64,000 bases of DNA from an uncultured Pedobacter sp. (GTDB lineage Bacteria > Bacteroidota > Bacteroidia > Sphingobacteriales > Sphingobacteriaceae): positions 1-64,000 of the forward strand of contig NZ_CAJYOJ010000039.1 in NCBI RefSeq assembly GCF_913776295.1, given 5' to 3'. Positions 36,046 through 44,733 of the stretch are shown in pieces; the first letter of the stretch is position 1, and each line of letters begins with the position of its first letter. The position numbers and the translations under genes were made by a program. The notes under the pieces are model-generated. The model worked only from the letters and a program-made list of their open reading frames with translations. It was not told the origin of the DNA and ran no database searches.

Positions 36046-36072
36046 AGATTCTTCACTGCGTTCAGAATGACA
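36046..36072. repeat. Second REP-like fragment
   Basis: GATTCTTCACTGCGTTCAGA then ATGACA is the half-element found in many REP-like repeats. It lies between ettA and the SGNH hydrolase gene, 30 bp past the stop of the latter. Confidence 0.6.
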
Positions 36073-36100
36073 AAGAAGAAAACGAGATTTTTAAATTAAA

Positions 36101-36835
36101 CTAACGACGGCTTTTTAAGGCCTTTTTTACTGAAGCATCCGTTACCACTTCCATTATTTTATATCCCGCAAGATTAGGATGAACACCATCTACCGTTAGC
36201 TCAGCGCGCTGTCCTTTCCTTTCGTCTACCAAAGGCGTCCAATAATCCAAAACAGTATAATTCCGCTCTTTGGCGTAGGCTTCAATCTCTTTGTTTAAAT
36301 TAACAATGCTATCCGCTGCTTCAATGCGCTTATTCCATGGATATTCGTAAACCGGCAGATATTTACAGAGTATAACCTTAATACGGTGTAACCTTGCCAA
36401 TTCTGCCATAGATTTAATGTTATCCATAATCTTATCTATGGTAACGTGGCCGGTATTGCCTGCAATATCGTTGCTACCCGCTAAAATAATCACTGCTTTA
36501 GGCTTTAGGTTAATCACATCCTGCCGAAAACGGATCAGCAACTGAGGCGAAATCTGTCCGCTTATTCCCCTATCCACATAATTATTCCGGCTAAAATATT
36601 CAGGATCTTTCTGTTTCCAGAATTCGAAAATAGAACTCCCCAGAAAAACCACCCTTTTTTCTTTCTTGGCCGGCATCGGTAAAAGTGCATTTTCCTTCTG
36701 ATACCTGGTTAACGCCGCCCAATCGTCGCTTAAATTTTCTTTTTCAGCCTTGGTATCTAATGAGTCTGCGTGTTGATCTTGCGCGAATACGGCACTACCG
36801 GAAATCAATAAAGTAAAAAGCAGGAGTTTATTCAT
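36101..36835 (-). CDS. Secreted SGNH/GDSL-type hydrolase
   Basis: The 244-residue product has a signal peptide ending near residue 18 (SAVFAQ). SGNH blocks are visible: FLGSSIFE (block I, catalytic Ser near 67), RGISGQ (block II Gly), LAGSND (block III Asn), and VDGVHPNLAGY (block V, Asp and His). It is probably an esterase acting on acetylated sugars or lipids in the periplasm. It lies 58 bp downstream of the TonB-dependent receptor-like gene on the same strand and may be co-transcribed with it. Confidence 0.85.
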   Translation of the reverse strand: MNKLLLFTLLISGSAVFAQDQHADSLDTKAEKENLSDDWAALTRYQKENALLPMPAKKEKRVVFLGSSIFEFWKQKDPEYFSRNNYVDRGISGQISPQLLIRFRQDVINLKPKAVIILAGSNDIAGNTGHVTIDKIMDNIKSMAELARLHRIKVILCKYLPVYEYPWNKRIEAADSIVNLNKEIEAYAKERNYTVLDYWTPLVDERKGQRAELTVDGVHPNLAGYKIMEVVTDASVKKALKSRR

Positions 36836-36893
36836 AAGGTAAAAAGGGATAATATAACCAAACGCTAAAACTAAATAATCCGGATTTAATTAT

Positions 36894-39584
36894 TTATTCT
36901 TCAGCATTAATGTTACTGTTCAATCTACCGTTTTTACTACCAAAATGTCTCAGGTTATAACTTAAGGTTGCTTGTATAAAGCGGCTGATAAACCTGGTTC
37001 TGTTCTCTGAAATGGAGTTATTGGAAATAGTGGTGCTGAACAGCGCGCCCTGATTAAATAAATCATTCGCCTGCAGAGAAAATAGCAATCTATTATCCTT
37101 GAGGAAAGAAGTATTCACTCCCAAATTGACCAATAATGGATTACCGGCATATAAGCTATATCCGAAGTTCAAACTTTTGGAGGCTGATGCATTTACCCGC
37201 AAGCGTTTACCGGGAATCCAGCTTGCACTTCCGCTCAGGGCTACTACCTGTACATTTTTAATGTTCTGGTTCATTATCGAATACGTATTGGAACTAAAAC
37301 TATAAGATGCACTGGTATTAATGGCATATTTTTGATGGTTGAGGTTAACTTTGAAAGCGTTAGAGACGTTAATACCTTTGCTACGGTTCAGTACGTTATC
37401 GGTATAAAAAACATTGTGGCTGTAGGAAATGTTTCCATCTAAAGCTAAGGAAAGCCTGTTCTCCAACAACCTTTTGTTTAAGGAGTAATTCATGCCAATA
37501 TTGTAAATACCATTTACATTTTCATAGGTCGTCTGCTGTTTCAAACTGTTTAGTGTATCTCTGAGAAAAACAGTATTGCTTACCACACTGTTAATGGCAA
37601 AACTACCCGATAAGTTGACCAACATGCTCAAACCCGATTTTAGCCCAAATTTATGATAACTTAAATCAGCCTTGTGGCTTGATGTTGCTTTAAGATCAGG
37701 ATTACCAATAATCTGGTTCTGGACGTCATTATTATTTCTGATAGGCTGCAGTTTATTAAAATCGGGTGAACTGGTATAGCCAATGTAATCAAAACTTAAA
37801 TCTTCATTGTCTTTGATCTGATAACTTAAATTGGCCAGAGGCGAAAAATTCAACTGGTAGTTTTTAAGTTCCTGTCCTCTATCCCGGTATTGACCAATAA
37901 TAATACTAGGTGAAAAATTAATGCCAAAGTTATAACTGAGCCGGTCTTTATTCGCATTATAACCGACACTGATATTCTGATTGATAAAATTCGAAACATA
38001 ATCCTGCCCGAGCGAATCCACTGTAAAATTGTTTCCAAATGGATTTTTAACTGTCGTTGTCTGCTGGTTCCGGTTTCTGCTCACCATAAAGCGATAAGAT
38101 ACATTGATAAAATTATATCCGGTACTATCTTTTGCTTTCTTTAGTGAATTTGAAAACTGAATATTGCCGCCGAAATTGGAACCTGAGGTGTGATTATCTA
38201 CCAGTCGGTTTAAAATCGAATCTTTAAGCAATATGTTAGTCGTTTCGTTATAATAACGGATCAGATCATTAATGCTGGTACTGTTACTTCCGCCATTAGT
38301 ACCAAAGTTAAAGCCCATGGATAGTGAACGTCTATTATTGGATAAGCGCCGCGACCAGTTGACGCTTCCATTAAGATTAGGGCTGCTGTTCCTCGAGCCT
38401 GAATTAGAACTCAGGTCCTGCCTGATTATGCCGGTCTTATTTGAAGCAGAAACAGCATCATTCCGGGTATCGGCCAGTGTGCCGGCGAGAGAAATATTGA
38501 AGTAATTTTTAGCTGTGGAGCCGTTTAAGCCAAGGTTAATGTTATTGGTTAACGAATTGGAATGATTGTTACTTTCCCTTAAATCGTAAATGGTTCCCTG
38601 CGGATTAAAGGTTTCAAGGTAATTACTTTGGATTGATCTGTTGGTTCCATTACTAAAATCGTAACTACCATGAACACTAAACTCTTTCGAAATTTTATCT
38701 CTTATGTTGCCATTTAAAGCAGCATTGTTCAATCTGGAAAATTGATTATTCGTTATTCCGTAACGACCACCAAAGCCTATCTGCTTGGTGTTTTTCCATA
38801 TATTTCCATTAGCGCTTAAATGATGTGCATTACTTGTAGCTGAATTCAGATCTACACCACCAAAAACACCTTTACCCAAACCTGGTTTGGTAACCAGATT
38901 TAACATTTTTTGTGGCGCGCCGGTTTTGATACCCGTAAAATTAGCTTCATCACCGTAATCGTCAATAACCTGTAGCCTGGCAATAATATCTGCCGGTAAT
39001 TGTTTGATGTAATCTTCTACATTGTTAGTAAAAAAATCCTCACCGTTTACCCTTAGTTTGGTCATTTTTTTTCCCATAGCGGTAACGGCACCTTTTGCGT
39101 CAATCTCGATACCCTGTAATTGCCTGAGCAGGTCTTCCACTTTATCATTTTCTCTTACCAGGTAAGCCCTTGCATCATATTCAATAGTATCTTTCTTGAT
39201 TTTAATAGGGTCTGCTTTTACTTTAACCTGTACATCTTCCAAACGGATGGCTTCCATCTGGAGCATAACAGGGTCTAAAACAATGTTTTTCTTTGAAACT
39301 TCAACTTCGTAAACAGAAGTAAAAGGTTTAAAACCTAATGCCATAAAGGAAAGGTGAAACTTAGCGCGGGATACCTTAAAAAATACAAAGTTTCCCTTCG
39401 AATCAGAATTGGTGCGGAGGGTATCCTGATCCGAAATCAATCGGATGCTTACACCTTCAACTGGCTTTTTCAAAGAATCGATTACATGGCCACTTATTTT
39501 AAACTGAGACTGTGCGAGAGCGTTAAAGGAAAATATGATCAGTATAAAAAATAATAAAAAGCATAATTTATTGCTTTTTCTCAT
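36894..39584 (-). CDS. TonB-dependent receptor-like outer-membrane beta-barrel protein
   Basis: The 896-residue product has a signal peptide ending near residue 24 (NALAQ), a carboxypeptidase-like regulatory domain (FKISGHVIDSLKKPVEGVSI), a plug-like part (LLRQLQGIEIDAKGAV, LRVNGEDFFTNN) and a long Asn/Ser-rich barrel (OMP_b-brl_3 type) ending in SYNLRHFGSK. Members lack the SusC hallmarks and usually have no SusD partner, as here. The substrate is unknown. It overlaps the upstream DUF1456 gene by 17 bp. Confidence 0.85.
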   Translation of the reverse strand: MRKSNKLCFLLFFILIIFSFNALAQSQFKISGHVIDSLKKPVEGVSIRLISDQDTLRTNSDSKGNFVFFKVSRAKFHLSFMALGFKPFTSVYEVEVSKKNIVLDPVMLQMEAIRLEDVQVKVKADPIKIKKDTIEYDARAYLVRENDKVEDLLRQLQGIEIDAKGAVTAMGKKMTKLRVNGEDFFTNNVEDYIKQLPADIIARLQVIDDYGDEANFTGIKTGAPQKMLNLVTKPGLGKGVFGGVDLNSATSNAHHLSANGNIWKNTKQIGFGGRYGITNNQFSRLNNAALNGNIRDKISKEFSVHGSYDFSNGTNRSIQSNYLETFNPQGTIYDLRESNNHSNSLTNNINLGLNGSTAKNYFNISLAGTLADTRNDAVSASNKTGIIRQDLSSNSGSRNSSPNLNGSVNWSRRLSNNRRSLSMGFNFGTNGGSNSTSINDLIRYYNETTNILLKDSILNRLVDNHTSGSNFGGNIQFSNSLKKAKDSTGYNFINVSYRFMVSRNRNQQTTTVKNPFGNNFTVDSLGQDYVSNFINQNISVGYNANKDRLSYNFGINFSPSIIIGQYRDRGQELKNYQLNFSPLANLSYQIKDNEDLSFDYIGYTSSPDFNKLQPIRNNNDVQNQIIGNPDLKATSSHKADLSYHKFGLKSGLSMLVNLSGSFAINSVVSNTVFLRDTLNSLKQQTTYENVNGIYNIGMNYSLNKRLLENRLSLALDGNISYSHNVFYTDNVLNRSKGINVSNAFKVNLNHQKYAINTSASYSFSSNTYSIMNQNIKNVQVVALSGSASWIPGKRLRVNASASKSLNFGYSLYAGNPLLVNLGVNTSFLKDNRLLFSLQANDLFNQGALFSTTISNNSISENRTRFISRFIQATLSYNLRHFGSKNGRLNSNINAEE

Positions 39585-39801
39585 CCCTCGGACCTCTTTT
39601 GTAAATCACAAGACCATTTAAAAAATTACGCAGGATCTGATCACCGCAAGGTTTAAAGTTCTCGTGATCTTCATTTCTGAAAATATCACCCAGCTCAGCC
39701 TTGGTCACCTTAAATCCAACCAGGTCACAAATGGTTATAATATCTTCTGTTTTAAGTGATAAGGCTACCCTTAATTTTTTTAATATATCGTTGTTGCTCA
39801 T
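39568..39801 (-). CDS. DUF1456 (YehS-like) small protein
   Basis: The 77-residue product begins MSNNDILKKLRVALSLKTED and contains ELGDIFRNEDHENFKPCGD and ILRNFLNGL, the DUF1456 pattern. YehS proteins carry two such repeats of about 70 residues, while this one has a single repeat plus a Lys/Glu-rich tail. The 3' end overlaps the start of the receptor-like gene by 17 bp, which suggests translational coupling. Function unknown. Confidence 0.8.
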   Translation of the reverse strand: MSNNDILKKLRVALSLKTEDIITICDLVGFKVTKAELGDIFRNEDHENFKPCGDQILRNFLNGLVIYKRGPRDEKKQ

Positions 39802-39938
39802 AAAGTTTGAATTTATGGAATGATTGCTTGATGAATGTTATGTAAGAACGTTTTAAAATTGAAATGTTGCAAAGGTGAAAAAATTTTAATTTAAAAAGCT
39901 CAGATTTGAGATGATGAATAATCAGTGAACCAATAACG

Positions 39939-39995
39939 AATGAACTAATGTCCAACAACCAATGAATTAATGACCAATTGATCAATGAACTAATG
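39939..39995. repeat. Three short direct repeats (AATGAAYTAATG)
   Basis: Copies at 39939-39950, 39961-39972 and 39984-39995 are spaced 22-23 bp apart in an AT-rich spacer between the DUF1456 and helicase genes. Similar low-complexity tracts are frequent in this family's intergenic DNA. Confidence 0.6.
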
Positions 39996-40021
39996 TTTAT
40001 CAGACTATCGGATTAAAAACC

Positions 40022-41326
40022 TCAACTCGCAACTTCTAATTTAAGTTTCTTCCCTTTTATTTTTTCGCCATTTAGTTTTTTTAACAGTTGGCTTATCTTG
40101 CTTCTTTTTATGGCCACATAACTGGTAGTATCTTTCACTTCTATCAGCCCTAAATCATCTCTTGCTAAATCGCCCTTTTGTAGAAACAGGCCTACAATAT
40201 CGATTTTATTGATTTTATCTTTCTTTCCATGTGCCAGGTATAGGGTTATCCAATCACTTTCTTCTGGTAAAGCATAATGGTTATCTAGTACCTCTTCTTC
40301 GATGTCGTCAGGCAGGTATTTATAGTTTTCTTCGATAGTCAAAATGGCATATGCTGTACCTTTAGCATGCATACGTGCCGTCCGACCGTTTCGGTGGATA
40401 TAGGCATCTTCGGTATAGGGCAATTGATAATGCACAATATGTTCAACTTCTGGGATATCGAGGCCCCGGGCCGCCAGATCTGTTGTAATTAATATCCGAT
40501 GGCTCCCGTTTCTAAATTTAAGCAATGCCTTTTCGCGATCGAACTGCTCCATTCCACCATGAAAAACATCATGCCCCAATCCATTTTCGAACAGTAAATC
40601 ACTGATCCGATCTACCGTTTCCCTGTGGTTACAGAATACCAATGTATTTTTACTGCCTATTTTACTGAGTAGCCTGAAGAGGTAATCTAATTTATCGGCG
40701 GCAGGTGCAGTTATTTTTTTGAGCTTTAAATCGGGTTTTGCTTTGAGATTTTTTGAAAAATCAACTTCAACAGGTGTATTTAACTTTACAAAAGCCGGAA
40801 TTTCTTCCAGTCTGGTAGCCGAGGTGAGTATGCGCTGTTTTAGTGATAACAGTGTACCAATAATGTACGACATATCGTTTTCAAAGCCAAACTCCAGCGA
40901 TTTATCAAATTCATCTAAAACTAAAGTTTCGATGAAAGATTCATCAAAGTTTTGATGCTCCAAATGATAAGCTATCCTACCGGGCGTTCCGATCAAAACA
41001 GCTGGAGGGTGTGCAAGGTTATTTTTCTCTACCTTCACCGCATGGCCACCGTAACAACAGTTTACCTTAAAAGAAGTACCCATCTGTTTAAAAACCTGCT
41101 CAATTTGCAGGGCAAGTTCTCTCGACGGAACTAAAACCAAAGCCTGTACGCCCTTCACTCCGGTTTTTAAATTGGATAGCAATGGCAATAAAAAGGCCAA
41201 CGTTTTCCCCGAACCCGTTGGCGCTATCAATATTACATCTTTACCGGTCTTGGCGGCTTTTAATGAAGCCTCCTGCATCTCGTTAAGTGCAGCAATGTTT
41301 AATTTTTTTAAAGCATTTTCCATCAT
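40022..41326 (-). CDS. DEAD-box RNA helicase with DbpA-type RNA-binding C-terminus
   Basis: The 434-residue protein has helicase motifs in order: APTGSGKT (motif I, residues 35-42), VPSRELA (Ia), LDEFDKS in place of the DEAD box (II), SATR (III), and HRNGRTARM (VI, where HRIGRTGR is usual). The C-terminal 70 residues (DIVGLFLQKGDLARDDLGLI, YVAIKRSKISQLLKKL) match the DbpA RNA-binding domain that targets helix 92 of 23S rRNA. Likely role: large-subunit assembly. The deviations DEFD and RTAR are also seen in other Bacteroidota members. A small protein gene lies 49 bp upstream. Confidence 0.85.
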   Translation of the reverse strand: MMENALKKLNIAALNEMQEASLKAAKTGKDVILIAPTGSGKTLAFLLPLLSNLKTGVKGVQALVLVPSRELALQIEQVFKQMGTSFKVNCCYGGHAVKVEKNNLAHPPAVLIGTPGRIAYHLEHQNFDESFIETLVLDEFDKSLEFGFENDMSYIIGTLLSLKQRILTSATRLEEIPAFVKLNTPVEVDFSKNLKAKPDLKLKKITAPAADKLDYLFRLLSKIGSKNTLVFCNHRETVDRISDLLFENGLGHDVFHGGMEQFDREKALLKFRNGSHRILITTDLAARGLDIPEVEHIVHYQLPYTEDAYIHRNGRTARMHAKGTAYAILTIEENYKYLPDDIEEEVLDNHYALPEESDWITLYLAHGKKDKINKIDIVGLFLQKGDLARDDLGLIEVKDTTSYVAIKRSKISQLLKKLNGEKIKGKKLKLEVAS

Positions 41327-41375
41327 CAGCCATAAAGGTAATCATTTCTCTTCAGGGCAGAAACGGCATGCCGGG

Positions 41376-41594
41376 TTAGGGCCTGAAAAATCTTCTCCGC
41401 AATTTACGGAGGGTAGAAAAATTAAGTCTTTTATCAAGCAACATTAACATGCTCCCTCGTTTAGACATGGATGATAACACTTTCTCGTTAACAGCATCAA
41501 CTGAAGATAAAATTCTGTCAGTTAGTTCATCTACAAATTTATTTGCTCTGCTATTTTGTAATAACTGGAGCTCTTGAATTAATTCTGCTCTCAT
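41376..41594 (-). CDS. Small basic protein, unknown
   Basis: From the ATG at 41594 (MRAELIQELQLLQNSRANKF) the product has 72 residues with an amphipathic-helix pattern and a basic end (LRKLRRRFFRP). It lies 49 bp upstream of the helicase gene on the same strand. No family was recognised. A TTG three codons upstream is a weaker start. Confidence 0.45.
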   Translation of the reverse strand: MRAELIQELQLLQNSRANKFVDELTDRILSSVDAVNEKVLSSMSKRGSMLMLLDKRLNFSTLRKLRRRFFRP

Positions 41595-41806
41595 AATTAA
41601 CAAATTTTAATCAATGTATCAATATTAACGGCCCCAATGGTGATTTGTTTCAAAAATTAAGATTTCATCTGAAGTATTATTACTAACTTGTTGATAACTA
41701 ACTTTTTGTTAGCAAATAAACAATGCTGCCTTAACATCTATTTAATTTTTTGCGCTTATTTTTATAAAAACCTGATTACCATTCGTTAACCTTAAAAAAA
41801 CAGTGT

Positions 41807-42280
41807 ATGACGTGGAAAAAATTTAGTGGTGAAATTATTCAGTCTTCCATCCTCGAAGAAATAGAAAATGCGATCATCAGAGAAAGTGAAAAAGGCTATA
41901 AACTTAAAGTTTGTATCGGTACCGATTCGCAGGTAAAAGGTGCGGTAACTGATTTTGCAACTGTAATTGTGCTTTTAAGAGAACACCATGGCGGATTTAT
42001 GTACATCCACCAGGAGAAAAGTACGCAGCAGGTCAGTATCAAAGAACGAATGTTGATGGAAGTACAAAAATCTATCGAAACAGCCTATTCCATTTGCGAT
42101 TTGCTTGATATTTACGATGTGGCACTTGAAGTCCATGCCGATATCAATACCAATCCATCATTTAAATCCAACAAAGCCTTAAATGATGCCATGGGTTATA
42201 TTTTAAGTATGGGTTTTATTTTCAAAGCTAAACCGGAGGCATTTGCCAGCTCTACCTGCGCAGATAAAATGGTGCATTGA
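41807..42280 (+). CDS. YkuK-like ribonuclease H-fold protein
   Basis: The 157-residue product has KVCIGTDSQVKG, an RNase H-like first strand with Asp, a later LEVHADINTN with another Asp pair, and a C-terminal FAKPEAFASSTCADK-like segment (here FKAKPEAFASSTCADKM), the pattern of the DUF458/YkuK family. The family has an RNase H-like fold; its substrate is unknown. It is transcribed alone. Confidence 0.8.
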   Translation: MTWKKFSGEIIQSSILEEIENAIIRESEKGYKLKVCIGTDSQVKGAVTDFATVIVLLREHHGGFMYIHQEKSTQQVSIKERMLMEVQKSIETAYSICDLLDIYDVALEVHADINTNPSFKSNKALNDAMGYILSMGFIFKAKPEAFASSTCADKMVH

Positions 42281-42482
42281 AAGGAAAAATGTATGATGGA
42301 AGAGGGATGATGGAATTAGTACGGAGGTATGCATGCCGTAGGTAAGAAGTTTAATCCTTTTATGTTAGGAATTACACAAACTTAAGGTTAAGGCTAACCT
42401 GAATACACGGTTATTTTTAAGGCAATAAGGATGACTGATGTCCATTTTTGTGTTCCACCAGGTAAACTTCGCCATTAAACTC

Positions 42483-42504
42483 CAACAAAATCATCATTTT
42501 GTTG
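42483..42504. other. Perfect hairpin upstream of the SRPBCC gene
   Basis: CAACAAAAT (42483-42491) and ATTTTGTTG (42496-42504) form a 9-bp stem with a 4-base loop, 20 bp before the TTG start. It could be a weak terminator for the upstream gene or a leader hairpin. Confidence 0.4.
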
Positions 42505-42524
42505 TTGTGCTTTAAAATAAAAAA

Positions 42525-42992
42525 TTGAAAACATACCGACTGGAATTCACCCAAAAACTACCTATCGATTTAGATATTGCGTGGGACTTTTTTTCTTCTC
42601 CAATGAACCTGGCCGAAATAACCCCGCAAAATATGGCCTTTGATGTGACCTCGCCAAATATGGCCAAAACCAAAATGTATCCGGGTTTAATCATTACCTA
42701 TAAGGTTTCTCCCTTGTTCGGCATTAAATTGAATTGGGTAACTGAAATTACCCATGTTAAGGATAAAGAATATTTTATAGATGAACAGCGTTTTGGTCCA
42801 TTTGCATTTTGGCATCATCAGCATCATTTTGAAAAAATAGATGGCGGTGTATTGATGCGCGATGTTTTACATTATAGCATTGGCTGGGGACCGATCGGCA
42901 TGATTGCCAATGCCCTGGTGGTAAAAAACAGGATCAACGAAATTTTTAAGTTCCGCTATCAAAAGGTTGAGGAATTATTTGGCAAGTTTTAG
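42525..42992 (+). CDS. SRPBCC-family ligand-binding protein
   Basis: The 155-residue product uses a TTG start; no ATG fits, because the first strand (KTYRLEFTQKLPIDLDIAWD) and the DFFSSPMNLAEITP helix are typical of the family and begin right there. WVTEITHVKD and QRFGPFAFWHHQHHF follow, as in SRPBCC proteins annotated as cell-division-inhibitor-like or cyclase-like. It has a hydrophobic pocket fold, so it may bind a small hydrophobic ligand. It is alone, convergent with the gene at 42999 with a 6-bp gap. Confidence 0.75.
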   Translation: MKTYRLEFTQKLPIDLDIAWDFFSSPMNLAEITPQNMAFDVTSPNMAKTKMYPGLIITYKVSPLFGIKLNWVTEITHVKDKEYFIDEQRFGPFAFWHHQHHFEKIDGGVLMRDVLHYSIGWGPIGMIANALVVKNRINEIFKFRYQKVEELFGKF

Positions 42993-42998
42993 CTTTAC

Positions 42999-43577
42999 TT
43001 ACCATTTTTTTGTTGAAATGGTTTCTGTTTTCTTTTTCATTTTCCCTATCCTATTGCTAGCCAGATATTTTTTAAATTCATCGCCAAATTTTTCGACTTT
43101 ATTGTAGGCGCTGCTTAAAATGTCTTTCCAGGCACCAGCACCAAGCTTACCAGGTGTACGCTCTAAAGGCACACCAATTGTTGTGGTTGGCACAAAATTT
43201 CCATACCGGTCTCTCTGATAGGGAATAAACAGCATATCGGTTAACCAAAACCGGTATTTACCCTGGCGTACCTCAAAAACGAAATTGTAACTGACCTCCC
43301 CACTGGGATGACCGGCAACCAAAATGGTCTTATCAATCACCATAGTCCCCTTTGCTAAAACAGAAGAGTCGGTGCTGCTTACGAGTTTCATCGATTTTTT
43401 ATAAATCCCAGTCACAAATGACTTGGCCCGCTGAAGTAAAGTATCTTTGCTAACCGACTGCGAATCGACCACCTGATAATAGATCAATTTACCGTTATCA
43501 TCTTTAGAAAACTGTTTTTGCTGTGCGGATAATTTAAGCGTAAATATGGTAAGAATACCTAGGATGATGTATTTCAT
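42999..43577 (-). CDS. Secreted DUF4468-like protein
   Basis: The best start is the ATG at 43577 (MKYIILGILTIFTLKLSAQQ), giving 192 residues with a signal peptide ending near residue 18. A start 44 codons upstream would run through a terminator. The body (GKLIYYQVVDSQSVSKDTLL, AKGTMVID, GEVSYNFVFEVRQGKYRF when split) fits the DUF4468 family of periplasmic proteins of unknown function. A KKKTETISTKKW tail is basic. Confidence 0.65.
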   Translation of the reverse strand: MKYIILGILTIFTLKLSAQQKQFSKDDNGKLIYYQVVDSQSVSKDTLLQRAKSFVTGIYKKSMKLVSSTDSSVLAKGTMVIDKTILVAGHPSGEVSYNFVFEVRQGKYRFWLTDMLFIPYQRDRYGNFVPTTTIGVPLERTPGKLGAGAWKDILSSAYNKVEKFGDEFKKYLASNRIGKMKKKTETISTKKW

Positions 43578-43614
43578 GAAAATAAACAAATAGCTGAAAC
43601 TAAATTTTAAATAT

Positions 43615-43649
43615 AAAAAAGCCATCCTGATTTTGCACCAGGACGGCTT
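43615..43649 (-). terminator. Terminator of the ammonium transporter-porin operon
   Basis: GCCATCCTG (43621-43629) pairs with CAGGACGGC (43639-43647) with one G-T pair, and the minus strand continues into TTTTTT. It lies 23 bp past the porin stop. Confidence 0.75.
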
Positions 43650-43671
43650 CCTATTTTTCAACTTTATTTCC

Positions 43672-44697
43672 TTAAAACGCGTACACTGCTGCCAGCGAAA
43701 ACTGACCACCGTTTGGTGCAGCGGCTCCGCTTTTGTTAAAGAAAGGTTTGTCTTTATTGTGGTCTAACCTCACCTCAGGGATAAATGTTAATCCCCCTGA
43801 TTTAATATTGGCAGTAAGCGTAACTGCTGTGAAAGCAGTTTCTGGTACGGCTCCTGCTGCCTTAAATTTAAAATATTCGCCTCTTAAACCCAAAGCTACT
43901 GCATCTGACACTGCATATTGCGGATACAATGCTGCTCCGGCATAACTTCCTGGTACAGCACTATCCTTAATATCATAATTGGCCGCATTTAAAGCCAACT
44001 TAAATTTCTCTGTAATCTGATAAGCAGTCGTTAAATCTACAATTGTTCCATAACCACCAAAACCAGCACCAGATAAGGCATTGATATAAGCCGTCCAGCC
44101 TTCTACCGGCGCAACCATTAACTGGCCGCCCACTGCAGATACACCACGTGTTGCGCTATAAACGTTCCAATCATTAAATACGCCAGCCATTAAGCTCACT
44201 TTATCGCTGAATTTATAAGTAGCTTTAATACCAGCATTCTGGAATGGACCATTTGTAAATAAATAAGAGGTAGAGTAGTTGAAGTTTCCTACCGGTGAAA
44301 TCACCTCATATCCAATGAATGTACCCATATAACCAGCCGTCATACTAAATTCATCAGTAAAATCGTAGTTAACATACAAATTCTGAATATTAAAGGATGA
44401 ACCGCCAGCCGCAGCATCAGGTATAGATTGAGATTGTCCTCTGGGGCCAAAGGAAAGTTCCCCTACAAATGAGGCCTTGCCTGTTTTTTTCTTTAACGCG
44501 ATATCGATCATTCCAAGTGAAACGGAATTGTGATCGGTCACAAAAGATGTTTTGGCATTCAAAGGATTTTTCGCAAAATCATACTTAAAATAGGTATCTA
44601 CAGATCCTGAAATTTCAAGTGGAGATGATTCAGTCTCCTGAGCCAGGACACACGTAGTGCTGGCCATTGCGAAAATAGCGGTTAAAAATTTCTTCAT
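43672..44697 (-). CDS. Outer-membrane porin-like beta-barrel protein
   Basis: The 341-residue product has a signal peptide ending near residue 19 (CVLAQE) and alternating amphipathic strands (LEISGSVDTYFKYDFAKN, SFVGELSFGPRG, YINALSGAGFGGYG), and ends in FSLAAVYAF with a C-terminal Phe typical of outer-membrane barrels. It begins 36 bp after the ammonium transporter stop, so the two form an operon. It probably lets ammonium or another small nitrogen source cross the outer membrane (inference from the pairing). Confidence 0.8.
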   Translation of the reverse strand: MKKFLTAIFAMASTTCVLAQETESSPLEISGSVDTYFKYDFAKNPLNAKTSFVTDHNSVSLGMIDIALKKKTGKASFVGELSFGPRGQSQSIPDAAAGGSSFNIQNLYVNYDFTDEFSMTAGYMGTFIGYEVISPVGNFNYSTSYLFTNGPFQNAGIKATYKFSDKVSLMAGVFNDWNVYSATRGVSAVGGQLMVAPVEGWTAYINALSGAGFGGYGTIVDLTTAYQITEKFKLALNAANYDIKDSAVPGSYAGAALYPQYAVSDAVALGLRGEYFKFKAAGAVPETAFTAVTLTANIKSGGLTFIPEVRLDHNKDKPFFNKSGAAAPNGGQFSLAAVYAF

Positions 44698-44733
44698 GTT
44701 TGAGCTTGATTTGAGTTTAGATATATAAAATTT

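Noticed and set aside
39752..39985. Minus-strand 77-codon frame overlapping the DUF1456 gene
   Set aside because: It overlaps a recognised gene and a repeat tract, and its composition is that of AT-rich spacer.
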